Shown here piece by piece: positions 16,322 through 25,514 of a DNA stretch of 64,000 bases. The stretch is taken from assembly GCF_000758755.1 (NCBI RefSeq), contig NZ_JRMV01000279.1, positions 1-64,000 on the forward strand, in the 5' to 3' direction. Both the position numbers and the translations under genes were made by a program. The first letter of the stretch is position 1; the number at the start of each line of letters is the position of its first letter. Under the pieces are notes generated by a model. That model was not told the origin of the DNA. It worked only from the letters and a program-made list of their open reading frames with translations, and searched no databases. This stretch comes from Actinomyces sp. S6-Spd3. Its GTDB lineage: Bacteria > Actinomycetota > Actinomycetes > Actinomycetales > Actinomycetaceae.

Positions 16322-19300
16322 ATGAGCAGTATTCAAGAAGTCAAAGATATCCTGAAACGCACCTCAAGCATGCCCTGGGGACCAACCCGAAGTGCTGAAG
16401 TTGCACAGGCTGCCGTTCTGGCAGATGCCCTCGAAGGCGAAGAAGCCTTGCAGCTCGAGGTCTATCTTGAACTTGCGCTGTGCTACCAGCAGGGGAACGA
16501 AGAGTGGAAAGCACTCGCACCTACTGCCTGGTGCCTGACAAGATTCGAAGAAAACCCCGCAGCTTTCGACGCTGACCAAGTCCATGACCTCGCATGGCTC
16601 TACAAGAACGCCGTCACCGCTGCCGGCCGAAATCCCGCAGTTTCGCGCGAGCAGGCTCTCGAGCTCTCCGAAGGCCTGGGACGTTTCTTCCAAGATCAGG
16701 GTTTTTCTATGCATTCTGTGCATGGAAGCCGCTTTACCCTGGCACTGGGCATGGGCGATCCGGAAAAAGCACACGAAGAGCTCGTTCAATGGCGCGCCAC
16801 CCCGCGTGATTCCGTCTCCGATTGCGCGCTGTGCGATCCCGAACGCCAGATTACCGAGGCCACGGTTACGAAGGATTGGGAGCGTGCAGTTGCCACTGCG
16901 GTTCCTTTGCTTGACACCACTGAAGGCTGTGGGAATCAGCCTGCGGGAATCCAAGCTGCTTCGATGATTCCCCTCCTCATGTCCGGGCGCCCTGCCGCCG
17001 CGTGGGAATCACACGTGCGTTCCTATCGTCATCACCGACGTTCCGCCAGGTACATGGACATCTTGGGAACGCACATGGAGTTTCTCGTGCGTTCGGGACG
17101 CTGGCAGCGTGCCCTTGAGATCTTGCGCGATTCCATTGCTTTGACCTCGCAGGCCGAGAGCTGCGCACGTTTGTTTGATTACCTTAAGGGAGCGGCTTTG
17201 GCTGCTCGCGAGGCCAGCGATCGCGGCCGCGGACAAGAATCCTTCCGAGCACTGTGCACAGGCCAGTCTCAGTGGTGCGAGGGGCCACGCCTCGATGCAA
17301 ATACTCCCCTATCCGAGGTTGCCGAAAAGCTCGCTGATTGGCTCCTAGCGGTCGCCAAGCTTTTTGACACTCGTAACGGGAATGACTTCTTCACCGCCAG
17401 CGCGAAAGAAGTTCTTGATGCGCATACTTTCGATGATGATGCGGAAGAACTCGCGACGAAGACCTGGACCTTCGAAATTGCCGGGGAACGAGAGGCTCTT
17501 CCCGAAGGAATTTCGACGAGCGATGTTGATAAACCCCGAAAGTACGCAACCCATCTCATTCGTCAAGACAAGGTTCGCACCACCGACGATACGGATCCCT
17601 ATCCGCCCGTCGATCTCACGCCTTTCTCTGTTCCAGCAACAGTGCAAGAAGGCTACGATCGTTTCCTGAAGCGCTGCGGAATAACTGGTTTCGATGTCGA
17701 GCGCCAGTTCATTATTGACCGCGTCATCTGCATGGATGAGTCGGTGATGGACATCCAGTACGCAGATGAGGATGCGATATTCTTCAGCCAGTTCGCCTGC
17801 GCTGCTTTGATCATGCGTCGCGAGTACGACAATGCAAAGAAAATCGTCTCTCGGGTATCAGAGATCATTTCACAGCTTCCCGACGATCCCGACATTGTTT
17901 CCCCCGGTTTCTTCTCCAAGCTCATGGGAAAGAACGCGTCTCTTGGACGCAAGCAGCTTTATGAGAGCCTGCTTGCAATCAGACGCTCCTACATCGAGGT
18001 CGACTACTACTACATTCGTAACCAAGCGGTCCCAGACGACATCAAGACGCGCGCCGTCGAGGCTGCCCGCACGCATCGGCTCCTTATTTCAGCAGTAGTT
18101 AACCAGCTGAATAGAGGTGCTGGCCAGGCCCGCGATCTTGACATCATCAGTTCAGCGATCGCAACCGCAGCATCGATGTGCAGTAGCTGCAGGGAGTACG
18201 AGGAAGCAAGCGCCGGTTACGATCTGTACGAAAGTCTCGAACGTGCTTTCAACCGCCATGCAACTTCTCCTGACCGCGTCACCATCAATGTGCTCCTAGA
18301 ACGGGCACAGATGGAACGCGAACGAGATGAGTACATGAAGGCATGTCAATACGCCGACAAAGCCATGCGGGTCAGCCCAATGTGTGACCCCTACACTGCC
18401 ATCATCGGTCGCGCGATCATTTGCGCCGGGTCTATCGCCGCAGGGCAATATGACGAGGCACTTGCGCAGGGGCGCCGATTGAGCGAGATCGTTCATTCTT
18501 TCCCAACCCGGGTGTATATCCCACTTGCTGGCCCTATATTCGCCAACGCACTTGTTCAGAAGGACCGCATCTCAGAGGCTGTCGAAATCTTTGAAGAAGC
18601 CATGGGCGCACTCGAAGATTCGCCTTATTTCCAGGCACGACGGGGAGAACTGGCTCCATCATTGGCACAGATCTACTGGCGCCTCAACGAATTCCAAGAC
18701 GCCTACGATCTGGCAGTCACAGAGGCACGATCCTTGCGCGAGCGCGACTATCCGCTGTTCGCACTGAGCCTGACTGAAACCGCATTCCATGCAGCCCGAG
18801 AAATGGATGACCGTTTGGCAAAAGCCACTGCCGCACATATGGCCGCAGAGATCTGCCATGACTTGGAAGATGTCGACGAGGAGTGCCGCTGGCTCCGCCA
18901 GGAAGCTGCCGTGATCGTCGGAACGCCTGGACGTGTCAGCGAGGAGGATGAAAGACGCGCAAACCAGGTTTTGGATCGCGCTCGAGAACTCATTGCGCCA
19001 GCTGCCGGCGAGGACATCACTCGTCGACTCAGAGTTCTCAGGGCTGATGTGAACTACACGCAAGGGTGGGTCACCTTGAACTGCGGCGATCCAGTCGGCG
19101 CTATCGAACACCTACGATTGGCTCTTGACGAATACCGAGAACTCGGAGAATACGACGGTTTTGGGTACCCCATGCACGCCATGGCTCAGTGCTATCTCAC
19201 AATGGGGAACTTTGACGGATTACGCGAGTGCATCGCAGAAACCACCGAAGTCAACAAGCTTGCGACGATCAAAGGAACAAGGCTTCGCGCTTTGATCCGC

Positions 19301-19354
19301 ACTATTCAAGAAATGATCGACGCCGAAGAACCTCGCGAGGATTCAGACGGCTAA
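16322..19354 (+). CDS. Large helical-repeat (TPR-like) protein, paralogue 1
   Basis: A 1010-residue soluble protein with no signal peptide or membrane segment, made of paired amphipathic helices of TPR character (for example the A/L/Y-rich repeats around 480-980). It is a full-length paralogue of the protein at 22284-25313: the first 350 residues are highly similar and collinear, the remainder diverged but alignable. Conserved marks are a CxxC pair (C168, C171 in DCALCDPE), the RSGRWQRAL-ILRDSIALTSQAE segment near 257-280, and a WCEGPRLDANTPLSEV segment near 318-333. It is the first gene of a same-strand block with an EamA permease and an HSP90-family ATPase. I do not recognise a characterised function; a client adaptor or co-chaperone is an inference from the neighbours. 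Confidence 0.85.
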   Translation: MSSIQEVKDILKRTSSMPWGPTRSAEVAQAAVLADALEGEEALQLEVYLELALCYQQGNEEWKALAPTAWCLTRFEENPAAFDADQVHDLAWLYKNAVTAAGRNPAVSREQALELSEGLGRFFQDQGFSMHSVHGSRFTLALGMGDPEKAHEELVQWRATPRDSVSDCALCDPERQITEATVTKDWERAVATAVPLLDTTEGCGNQPAGIQAASMIPLLMSGRPAAAWESHVRSYRHHRRSARYMDILGTHMEFLVRSGRWQRALEILRDSIALTSQAESCARLFDYLKGAALAAREASDRGRGQESFRALCTGQSQWCEGPRLDANTPLSEVAEKLADWLLAVAKLFDTRNGNDFFTASAKEVLDAHTFDDDAEELATKTWTFEIAGEREALPEGISTSDVDKPRKYATHLIRQDKVRTTDDTDPYPPVDLTPFSVPATVQEGYDRFLKRCGITGFDVERQFIIDRVICMDESVMDIQYADEDAIFFSQFACAALIMRREYDNAKKIVSRVSEIISQLPDDPDIVSPGFFSKLMGKNASLGRKQLYESLLAIRRSYIEVDYYYIRNQAVPDDIKTRAVEAARTHRLLISAVVNQLNRGAGQARDLDIISSAIATAASMCSSCREYEEASAGYDLYESLERAFNRHATSPDRVTINVLLERAQMERERDEYMKACQYADKAMRVSPMCDPYTAIIGRAIICAGSIAAGQYDEALAQGRRLSEIVHSFPTRVYIPLAGPIFANALVQKDRISEAVEIFEEAMGALEDSPYFQARRGELAPSLAQIYWRLNEFQDAYDLAVTEARSLRERDYPLFALSLTETAFHAAREMDDRLAKATAAHMAAEICHDLEDVDEECRWLRQEAAVIVGTPGRVSEEDERRANQVLDRARELIAPAAGEDITRRLRVLRADVNYTQGWVTLNCGDPVGAIEHLRLALDEYRELGEYDGFGYPMHAMAQCYLTMGNFDGLRECIAETTEVNKLATIKGTRLRALIRTIQEMIDAEEPREDSDG

Positions 19355-19371
19355 GAAGCGGAGAACGCAAT

Positions 19372-19407
19372 ACGGGGGGCCAGTACTTTCAAGTACTGGC
19401 CCCCCGT
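19372..19407 (+). terminator. Very strong hairpin after paralogue 1
   Basis: A perfect 17-bp inverted repeat (19372-19388 with 19391-19407) 17 nt after the stop codon. There is no T run on either side, so it may be an atypical terminator, a partial attenuator or an mRNA-stabilising stem between the first gene and the rest of the block. Confidence 0.55.
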
Positions 19408-19485
19408 CCGCATCGTGCAAGGTGGTACAGATGTATCAAAAACACACTAGACTGATGTGGCTGGCACTGTACGTTGAGGAAGACC

Positions 19486-20445
19486 ATGAACAAGCGAGCC
19501 CGCGGGTACGTTATTACTATTTTTGCCTCGATCGCATGGGGCTTCTCAGGGGTCTGTAGCGAGTTCCTCATGAAGGAGTACCAGGCCGATCCCTATTGGC
19601 TCACGGCCATTCGCATGCTCCTTGCTGCACCAACGACAATGCTCTTTCTCCTGATCAAAGACCGTGGAATCTCTGAGCTCCACAAGAAGCTGCTCCACAA
19701 CCGCAGGAGCTATCTTCCCATGGTTATCTATTCCGTCTTCGGGCTTGCAGCCAGCCAACTGACTTACGTGGTAGCCATTGGCTATTCCAATGCGGGTACG
19801 GCAACAGTCATCGAGTTCCTCGGCCCTATCCTCATCGTTCTCTTCGTCTGCATCACTGCGCGCAGGCTCCCCAAATACACCGAACTTTTTGCAATTATCT
19901 TTGCCCTCTTCGGAACGTTTATCTTGGCAACGCACGGCAACATCGATTCCTTGGTGATTTCAACTCAAGCCCTGAATTGGGGCCTCGCAAGTGCGATTGG
20001 CTTCGCCTTGTACACCCTTATTCCCGTCAAGCTCATTCGCCGTTACGGGAGCGAATTAGTCGTTGCTTACGGATTCATCATCGGCGGCATTATCTTGGGA
20101 CTCATCGTACGGGTATGGAATTACTCCATCACCTGGGACTTCATGTCGATCCTTGCCATGGCCGGTTTGGTCATCATCGGGACAACCTTCGCCTTCAGCT
20201 TGTTCTTGCAGGGAGTCGGCGATATCGGTCCGGTGCGTGCAAGCCTCATTTCCTGCCTTCAACCAATCTCGGCAGCTTTCTTCTCTTTCCTCCTTGTCGG
20301 TACGCACTTCACGCTGCTCGACATTTCAGGAATGGCCCTCATCCTTGCGGGCGTTATCATTGTCAGTCTCAAAGATCTTATATCTTTGAAGCGATCAAAC
20401 AACCACGAGCGCAAGCGTCTTCGCCAGCGTTCCGGCCGTCATTAA
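19486..20445 (+). CDS. EamA/DMT-superfamily permease
   Basis: A 319-residue transporter of the drug/metabolite (10-TM EamA) type: two repeated EamA halves with ten hydrophobic segments, FASIAWGFSGVCSEFLMK at the start of the first and IGFALYTLIPVKL at the start of the second. Substrates of this family range from amino acids to metabolites; nothing here narrows it. I use ATG 19486, preceded by GAGGAAG; a TTG 12 nt upstream is open. The C-terminal tail is basic (ERKRLRQRSGR). It ends 12 nt before the HSP90-like gene, implying co-transcription. Its codons are slightly more AT-rich than those of its neighbours. Confidence 0.88.
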   Translation: MNKRARGYVITIFASIAWGFSGVCSEFLMKEYQADPYWLTAIRMLLAAPTTMLFLLIKDRGISELHKKLLHNRRSYLPMVIYSVFGLAASQLTYVVAIGYSNAGTATVIEFLGPILIVLFVCITARRLPKYTELFAIIFALFGTFILATHGNIDSLVISTQALNWGLASAIGFALYTLIPVKLIRRYGSELVVAYGFIIGGIILGLIVRVWNYSITWDFMSILAMAGLVIIGTTFAFSLFLQGVGDIGPVRASLISCLQPISAAFFSFLLVGTHFTLLDISGMALILAGVIIVSLKDLISLKRSNNHERKRLRQRSGRH

Positions 20446-20457
20446 GAAGGGACAGGG

Positions 20458-22251
20458 ATGTCAACTTTCCAAGTGGACCTGAGAGGAATGGTCGATCTTC
20501 TCTCTCGTAATCTGTACTCCGGCCCACGCGTCTACATCCGTGAACTTCTCCAAAACGGCCTCGACGCCATCGAAGCCCGCAGCGCACTCGACCCCGGGTG
20601 TCCGCGCCGCGTCACTATCACCATCGAAGGGCGCATCCTCAAGTGCCGTGACAGCGGAGTTGGCCTCACCGAAGAAGAAGCCGCAGGCCTCCTCTCGACA
20701 ATCGGCGCTTCCTCCAAGCGCGACGAACTTGGCATGGCACGCAGTGACTTCCTCGGTCAATTTGGCATCGGGATGCTCTCCTGCTTCATGATCTCCGATT
20801 CGATCACCGTCTACTCGCGCTCGGCAAAGTCCGCCAACTCCCCCACCGTCATTTGGCAAGGAAAGACGGAGGGCACCTACACGACTCAGCCGCTCGGCCC
20901 CGGCGATCCCCATAATTTGGGTGAACCCGGAACCGAGGTCGTCTTGGAGGCTCACCCCGGGGAGCCATGGATTGACCCCGATACAGTCCGCGCACTCGTC
21001 GACGAATTCGCCTCGCTTCTTCCGATTTCCATCGAAGTTCGCTCCGATTCGGCCGCAACTTTCCACGGCAATGAGACCCCCGTGTGGGAACTCGAACCAG
21101 CCGCCCAGCAGCAGTGGTGCGATGAACACTTGGGATCTTCGGGCATGGACATCATTCCCATTGATGTCCCCGCAGCCGGAGTGAAGGGCATCGCGATCGT
21201 TTCCCAGCGCCCCAACGCTCTTTCTTCCGATCACCACACGGTCTACGCGAAGAAGATGCTGGTGTCGCGTGCGTGCGAAGGGATCGTTCCCCAGTGGGCA
21301 TATTTCGTTCGCTTTATTGGTAATTCGAACTACCTGCGCCTGACCGCTTCGCGCGAGCAGCTCAGCGATGACGAACTTTTAGAAAACACTCGCCAAGCAA
21401 TTGGTTCGTCAATTCGTCAGTGGCTCGAAGATATGGCTGAGAACTCCCCCAGTCGTTTCAATGACTTTATTTCGATCCACGCAATGGGCCTGCGTGCGGT
21501 CGCAGTTCGCGACCCCTACATGCTCGATTTGACTGCGCGTTATGTTCCCCTGGAAAGCACTGTCGGAACGCTTCCCCTCTTGGATCTCCTCGCGTCACAC
21601 GAGTCGATCCGATACACGCGCACTGTCGACCAATACCGCGCCTTGGCAGACGTCGCGGCCTCTCAGTCGATGGTTCTGGTCAACGCAGGCTACGCCTACG
21701 ACGAAGAGCTCATTAACGCACTGCTCACCGACCCTCGCTATTCGACGATTGCCCAGAAGATTCGCTTGGTTGACCCCTCTGAGCTTCTTGATGCTTTCGA
21801 AGAATGCACCTTATCCGAGCAAGCCGAAGCAATGGACCTCATGCTCATTGCCGCCCAGGCGATTGACCCCTCGGATTGCGAAGTTGTCCTTCGCCGCTTT
21901 ACCCCTCTGACTCTTCCCGCGCTCTATCTGCCGGACCCGGATTTCGCGGGACGCCACGTCCAGCGCAATTCTCAGGCACAGGCCTCGAAGATGTGGGCGG
22001 GGATCATGGGGGTCAGCGATCCTTTCGCAAATTCTAAGCCACCCCGTTTGGTACTGAACCGTTCAAATTCGCTGATCACGCGACTGATCCACGCAAGCAG
22101 TGTCCCGCAGACGGCCTCGAATGTTCTGCGCGGACTCTACGTCCAGAGCCTCTTGGCGGGACGCCAAACTTTGGGACCCAAGGAACGCGCGTGGGCTGCG
22201 CAGCTCCTTGGCTCACTCCTTGATTCCGCACTCGACGACACCTCCAACTGA
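20458..22251 (+). CDS. HSP90/HtpG-family chaperone-like ATPase
   Basis: 597 residues, HSP90 family. The GHKL ATP site is intact: ELLQNGLDAIEA (29-40, catalytic Glu and Mg-binding Asn), DSGVG (65-69), STIGASSK (about 80-87) and FLGQFGIGMLSCF (98-110). The middle domain keeps LTASREQLSDDELL (296-308) with the Arg that contacts the gamma phosphate in HSP90. The C-terminal region is short and lacks the eukaryotic MEEVD tail, ending DSALDDTSN. So a foldase/ATPase is likely, but it is a divergent branch and not the standard HtpG. A ribosome site AAGGGACAGGG lies just before the ATG. It stands between a permease and the second helical-repeat paralogue (32 nt gap), suggesting a dedicated chaperone-adaptor set. 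Confidence 0.9.
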   Translation: MSTFQVDLRGMVDLLSRNLYSGPRVYIRELLQNGLDAIEARSALDPGCPRRVTITIEGRILKCRDSGVGLTEEEAAGLLSTIGASSKRDELGMARSDFLGQFGIGMLSCFMISDSITVYSRSAKSANSPTVIWQGKTEGTYTTQPLGPGDPHNLGEPGTEVVLEAHPGEPWIDPDTVRALVDEFASLLPISIEVRSDSAATFHGNETPVWELEPAAQQQWCDEHLGSSGMDIIPIDVPAAGVKGIAIVSQRPNALSSDHHTVYAKKMLVSRACEGIVPQWAYFVRFIGNSNYLRLTASREQLSDDELLENTRQAIGSSIRQWLEDMAENSPSRFNDFISIHAMGLRAVAVRDPYMLDLTARYVPLESTVGTLPLLDLLASHESIRYTRTVDQYRALADVAASQSMVLVNAGYAYDEELINALLTDPRYSTIAQKIRLVDPSELLDAFEECTLSEQAEAMDLMLIAAQAIDPSDCEVVLRRFTPLTLPALYLPDPDFAGRHVQRNSQAQASKMWAGIMGVSDPFANSKPPRLVLNRSNSLITRLIHASSVPQTASNVLRGLYVQSLLAGRQTLGPKERAWAAQLLGSLLDSALDDTSN

Positions 22252-22283
22252 TCGGCCCATTCTCTCCAAAGGACCCTCCAGCC

Positions 22284-25200
22284 ATGCCAAACGCACAAGA
22301 AGTTCGCGATCTCCTCGAGTACGCCTCACAGCTCCCCTGGGCTCCCTCTCGAAGCGCGCAGATCGCGCAAGCAGCGATGTGGGCAGACGCCCTCGAAGGT
22401 GAGACCGATCTGAAGATCGATGCCTACCTCGAACTCACCATGTCCTATCAGCAGGGAAATGAAGAGTGGAAGGCTTTGGCGCCTCTGTCAACCCTCCTGA
22501 ACATGTTCGAGAAGAATCCGGCAGATTTCGATGCCGAGCAGATCGAAGAGCTCGCTTGGCTCTACAAGGGAACGGTCTCCGCAGCAGGACGCAACCCCGC
22601 TGTTTCACGCGAGCAGCTCGAGGAACTGACGACCGGTTTGGCGCAATTTGTTTCCGAACAGGGCTTTTCCATGCATGTTGTCCACGGGGTGCGCGTCATG
22701 CTCGCACTGCGCAAGGGTGACCTTGACGAGGCCCGGGAGGCGCTGACCTTGTGGCGCGCAACCCCTCGCGATGAGATCTGTGACTGTGCTGGCTGCGATC
22801 CTGAGAAGCAGATTGCCGAGGCCACGGCCCGAAAGGACTGGGAGCGTGCGGTTGCCACCGCAATGCCACTCTTCGACGAGGAGGGGGCGTGCGCCGCTCA
22901 GCCTTACAGTATTCGCGCTCATGCAATGATTCCCCTCCTGATGTCTGGTCGTCCGGACACCGCTTGGGAAGCACACGTACGCTCATACCATAACCATCGT
23001 GGCGTCGCTAACACTATGGATTACCTTGGCCTGCACATGGAGTTCCTTGTGCGCTCAGGCAGATGGCAACGCGCGCTCGATATCTTGCGTGACAGCATCG
23101 CTCTGACTTCTCAGGCGGAGAACGCCTCGCTGCTCATGGATTATCTCCGAGGCGCTGCACTGACCGCGCGCGAGGCCGCTAAGCGCGGTAAGGGAGAGGA
23201 ACCCTTGGGAGCACTGTGCACGGGGCACTCCCAGTGGTGCGAAGGTCCACGACTTGACGCCAATACGCCTCTGTCTGAGGTCGCCGATCGACTGAGCGGG
23301 TGGGCTTTAGACGTGGCTGCGCTCTTCGATAAGCGCAATGGAAATGACTACTGCACTGTGCTGACTCGTGAAATTATTGAGGCTGGCCCCGTTGACGACG
23401 AGGCCGAGAAGCGCGCGAATAGCGAGTGGCGCTTTGAACTCGTTGGCGAACGCGAGAGTATGCCGGAGCCGATTTCTACGGTTGAAGGACAAGAGGCCCG
23501 CCCGATTCCTCCCTCGCGCTCTTCCCGCGGCAAGAGCGAAACGATTGATGAGACGGACCCCTACCCCGCAGTGGATTACGACGTTCCCAAGCCTCCGGCC
23601 TCGATGCGCGAGGCTTTTGAGCGCTATATGGCAATTGGAGATGCCATTGGTTTCAGTGTTGAAAACAACGTTCTAACCGACTGGGCCTTAGCTTCATCCG
23701 AAAACATCGCGGATCTGGACTTCGATACCAGCAATCCTGAAGAGGCTCTGCTCTTTGCTAACTTCGCAAAGACGCTCATGACATTGGGCAAACAATACAG
23801 CGCTTTCGAAGGTATCTATGCGCGCGTCGCACCGGTGATCGCCTCGATGAGCGATGATGCCCCGGTTGTTACTCCTGGTTTCTTTGCAAAGGTCTTCGGG
23901 CGAGCCGGCACAATCATGAGCCGCAAGGAATTGTTTAGCTCACAGCTCGAGCTCCTCAAGTATTCCTGCGAGTTCAGTCGTTTGTCGTGGCAAGGTGAAG
24001 AAGTCTCTGCCGATTTCCGCGCAAGCGTACGTGAATTCCTTGATCGCTTCACGAGTCAGATTGCCCAAATGGTGCCGACGATCAACCGCGGAAAGATCAG
24101 CGCATTCGATCTGTCCACCATCGAGGATAGCCTCTCGACCTGCGGCGAAAACTATCTCGAATGCGGCGATATTGAGAAGGCAATGCATAGCCTTGATATC
24201 TTCGAATCCCTGAAGCCCGCTTGCGTGCGCAGCGGTACCAAGCCAGAAGCCTTCAAGCGCACAATCCTTTTGGAACGCGCCGAACTTGCTCTTGAGGCAC
24301 AGGATTTTCGACGCGCAGCCCAGTCAGCTGACCAAGTCCTACGCTCGACGACGCAGGACCCCTACACGGCTTTCTTCGCACGCTTGATCATTTGTGTCGC
24401 AAGTCTGAAGGCCGGTGAATCAGCCGAGGCAGCTTCCCAGGCAACGCGAATGAACGAGATCATTTCGCGTACACCTCTGCGTTCTCTTGGACTGGCCTCA
24501 ACCAAGTTCATCACGGATGCTTTTGTCGCGGTGAGGCGACGCGAGGAAGCGATCGAAATCCTTGAGCAGGCGATTCTGTCCTGCACGGGATCTTGGTTTG
24601 GCAAAACGATGGCCGCCTTGTTGCGTACAGCGCTGGCAGAGTATTACCTGAACATTGACAACGATCAGGAAGCCTTTGATACGGCAACAGCGGCAATTCC
24701 GGGACTGATCGAATGCGGTTGCTTCCCGACTGCCTCTCGTGCAGGCGAAATTGCGAATAAGGCAGCAGAGGAACTGGGCGATCGTTCGCTTCGTCTAACG
24801 GCCATCACGAACGCGCTCAAGGTTGCCGAGCGTATGAACGATCATTCTTCCGTCATTGCCCTACGTCGTATGCAGGCGAATGTCTACCTGACTGTTCCCT
24901 CTGGTAGCCCTTCGGATGACGATAAGGATCAGGCACTGCTGGCAGCAGAAGCTGGCATTTCATGGCTGGATTCTTATAGCGAAACCATTGATTCCGAGGA
25001 GCTTATTTTCCTTCGGGCGGGTATCGAGTACATCCGGGGATGGGTCTACATGAAGCGAAATGAGCCCGAGATCGCCATCCCGATTTTGAGGCAGTCCCAC
25101 GAGATGCAAAAAGAGATTAAGGATAGCCAGAACTACCCCTTCCCACTTGCTGCATTGGCCGACTGTTACACCCAACTTGGTGATACAGATGCACTGCGTG

Positions 25201-25313
25201 ACCTGGTCACTGAGCTCAATGAGACTGCGAAGAAGGCTCACTCCAGCGGGAGCAAGCTTCGCGCTCTTGCTCGAGATATTGAGAAGCAGCTCAGCGACCA
25301 AGGCGAGGCATAA
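22284..25313 (+). CDS. Large helical-repeat (TPR-like) protein, paralogue 2
   Basis: 1009 residues, cytoplasmic, collinear with the protein at 16322-19354 over its full length. The N-terminal third is by eye well over half identical, including the CxxC (DCAGCDPEKQ, about 167-176) and the WCEGPRLDANTPLSEV segment; the C-terminal two thirds is much more divergent, though motifs such as TPGFFAKVFG and DPYTAFFARLIICVASL keep register. Helical hairpins continue to the C terminus. It follows the HSP90-like gene closely and has a plausible AAAGGA ribosome site. Faster divergence of the C-terminal half suggests that the conserved N-terminal part binds a shared partner (perhaps the HSP90-like ATPase) while the rest recognises different clients; this is an inference. 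Confidence 0.85.
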   Translation: MPNAQEVRDLLEYASQLPWAPSRSAQIAQAAMWADALEGETDLKIDAYLELTMSYQQGNEEWKALAPLSTLLNMFEKNPADFDAEQIEELAWLYKGTVSAAGRNPAVSREQLEELTTGLAQFVSEQGFSMHVVHGVRVMLALRKGDLDEAREALTLWRATPRDEICDCAGCDPEKQIAEATARKDWERAVATAMPLFDEEGACAAQPYSIRAHAMIPLLMSGRPDTAWEAHVRSYHNHRGVANTMDYLGLHMEFLVRSGRWQRALDILRDSIALTSQAENASLLMDYLRGAALTAREAAKRGKGEEPLGALCTGHSQWCEGPRLDANTPLSEVADRLSGWALDVAALFDKRNGNDYCTVLTREIIEAGPVDDEAEKRANSEWRFELVGERESMPEPISTVEGQEARPIPPSRSSRGKSETIDETDPYPAVDYDVPKPPASMREAFERYMAIGDAIGFSVENNVLTDWALASSENIADLDFDTSNPEEALLFANFAKTLMTLGKQYSAFEGIYARVAPVIASMSDDAPVVTPGFFAKVFGRAGTIMSRKELFSSQLELLKYSCEFSRLSWQGEEVSADFRASVREFLDRFTSQIAQMVPTINRGKISAFDLSTIEDSLSTCGENYLECGDIEKAMHSLDIFESLKPACVRSGTKPEAFKRTILLERAELALEAQDFRRAAQSADQVLRSTTQDPYTAFFARLIICVASLKAGESAEAASQATRMNEIISRTPLRSLGLASTKFITDAFVAVRRREEAIEILEQAILSCTGSWFGKTMAALLRTALAEYYLNIDNDQEAFDTATAAIPGLIECGCFPTASRAGEIANKAAEELGDRSLRLTAITNALKVAERMNDHSSVIALRRMQANVYLTVPSGSPSDDDKDQALLAAEAGISWLDSYSETIDSEELIFLRAGIEYIRGWVYMKRNEPEIAIPILRQSHEMQKEIKDSQNYPFPLAALADCYTQLGDTDALRDLVTELNETAKKAHSSGSKLRALARDIEKQLSDQGEA

Positions 25314-25514
25314 GGGGAAGACTTCAAGGAGTCGGAAAAGCTGATAACCCCCAGCTTCGTTTTCTGCCTCACTCCTGTAAACGTTCTTTGCCTCACGCTA
25401 ACGAATCACTAGGACTTTCGTCGCACTACACTGGTTTTGTTCGGCGCGAACCGTAAGTATTCGCTTGATGGTTGATAGCTTGCGGGGCGTGCACACTTTA
25501 ACCAAGGAGCGACT

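Noticed and set aside
16322-25313. Reading the HSP90/TPR-like block as a known antiphage defence system
   Set aside because: There is no nuclease, methyltransferase, protease or membrane effector of a known system, and no mobile element around it, so the sequence does not support naming it a defence island.
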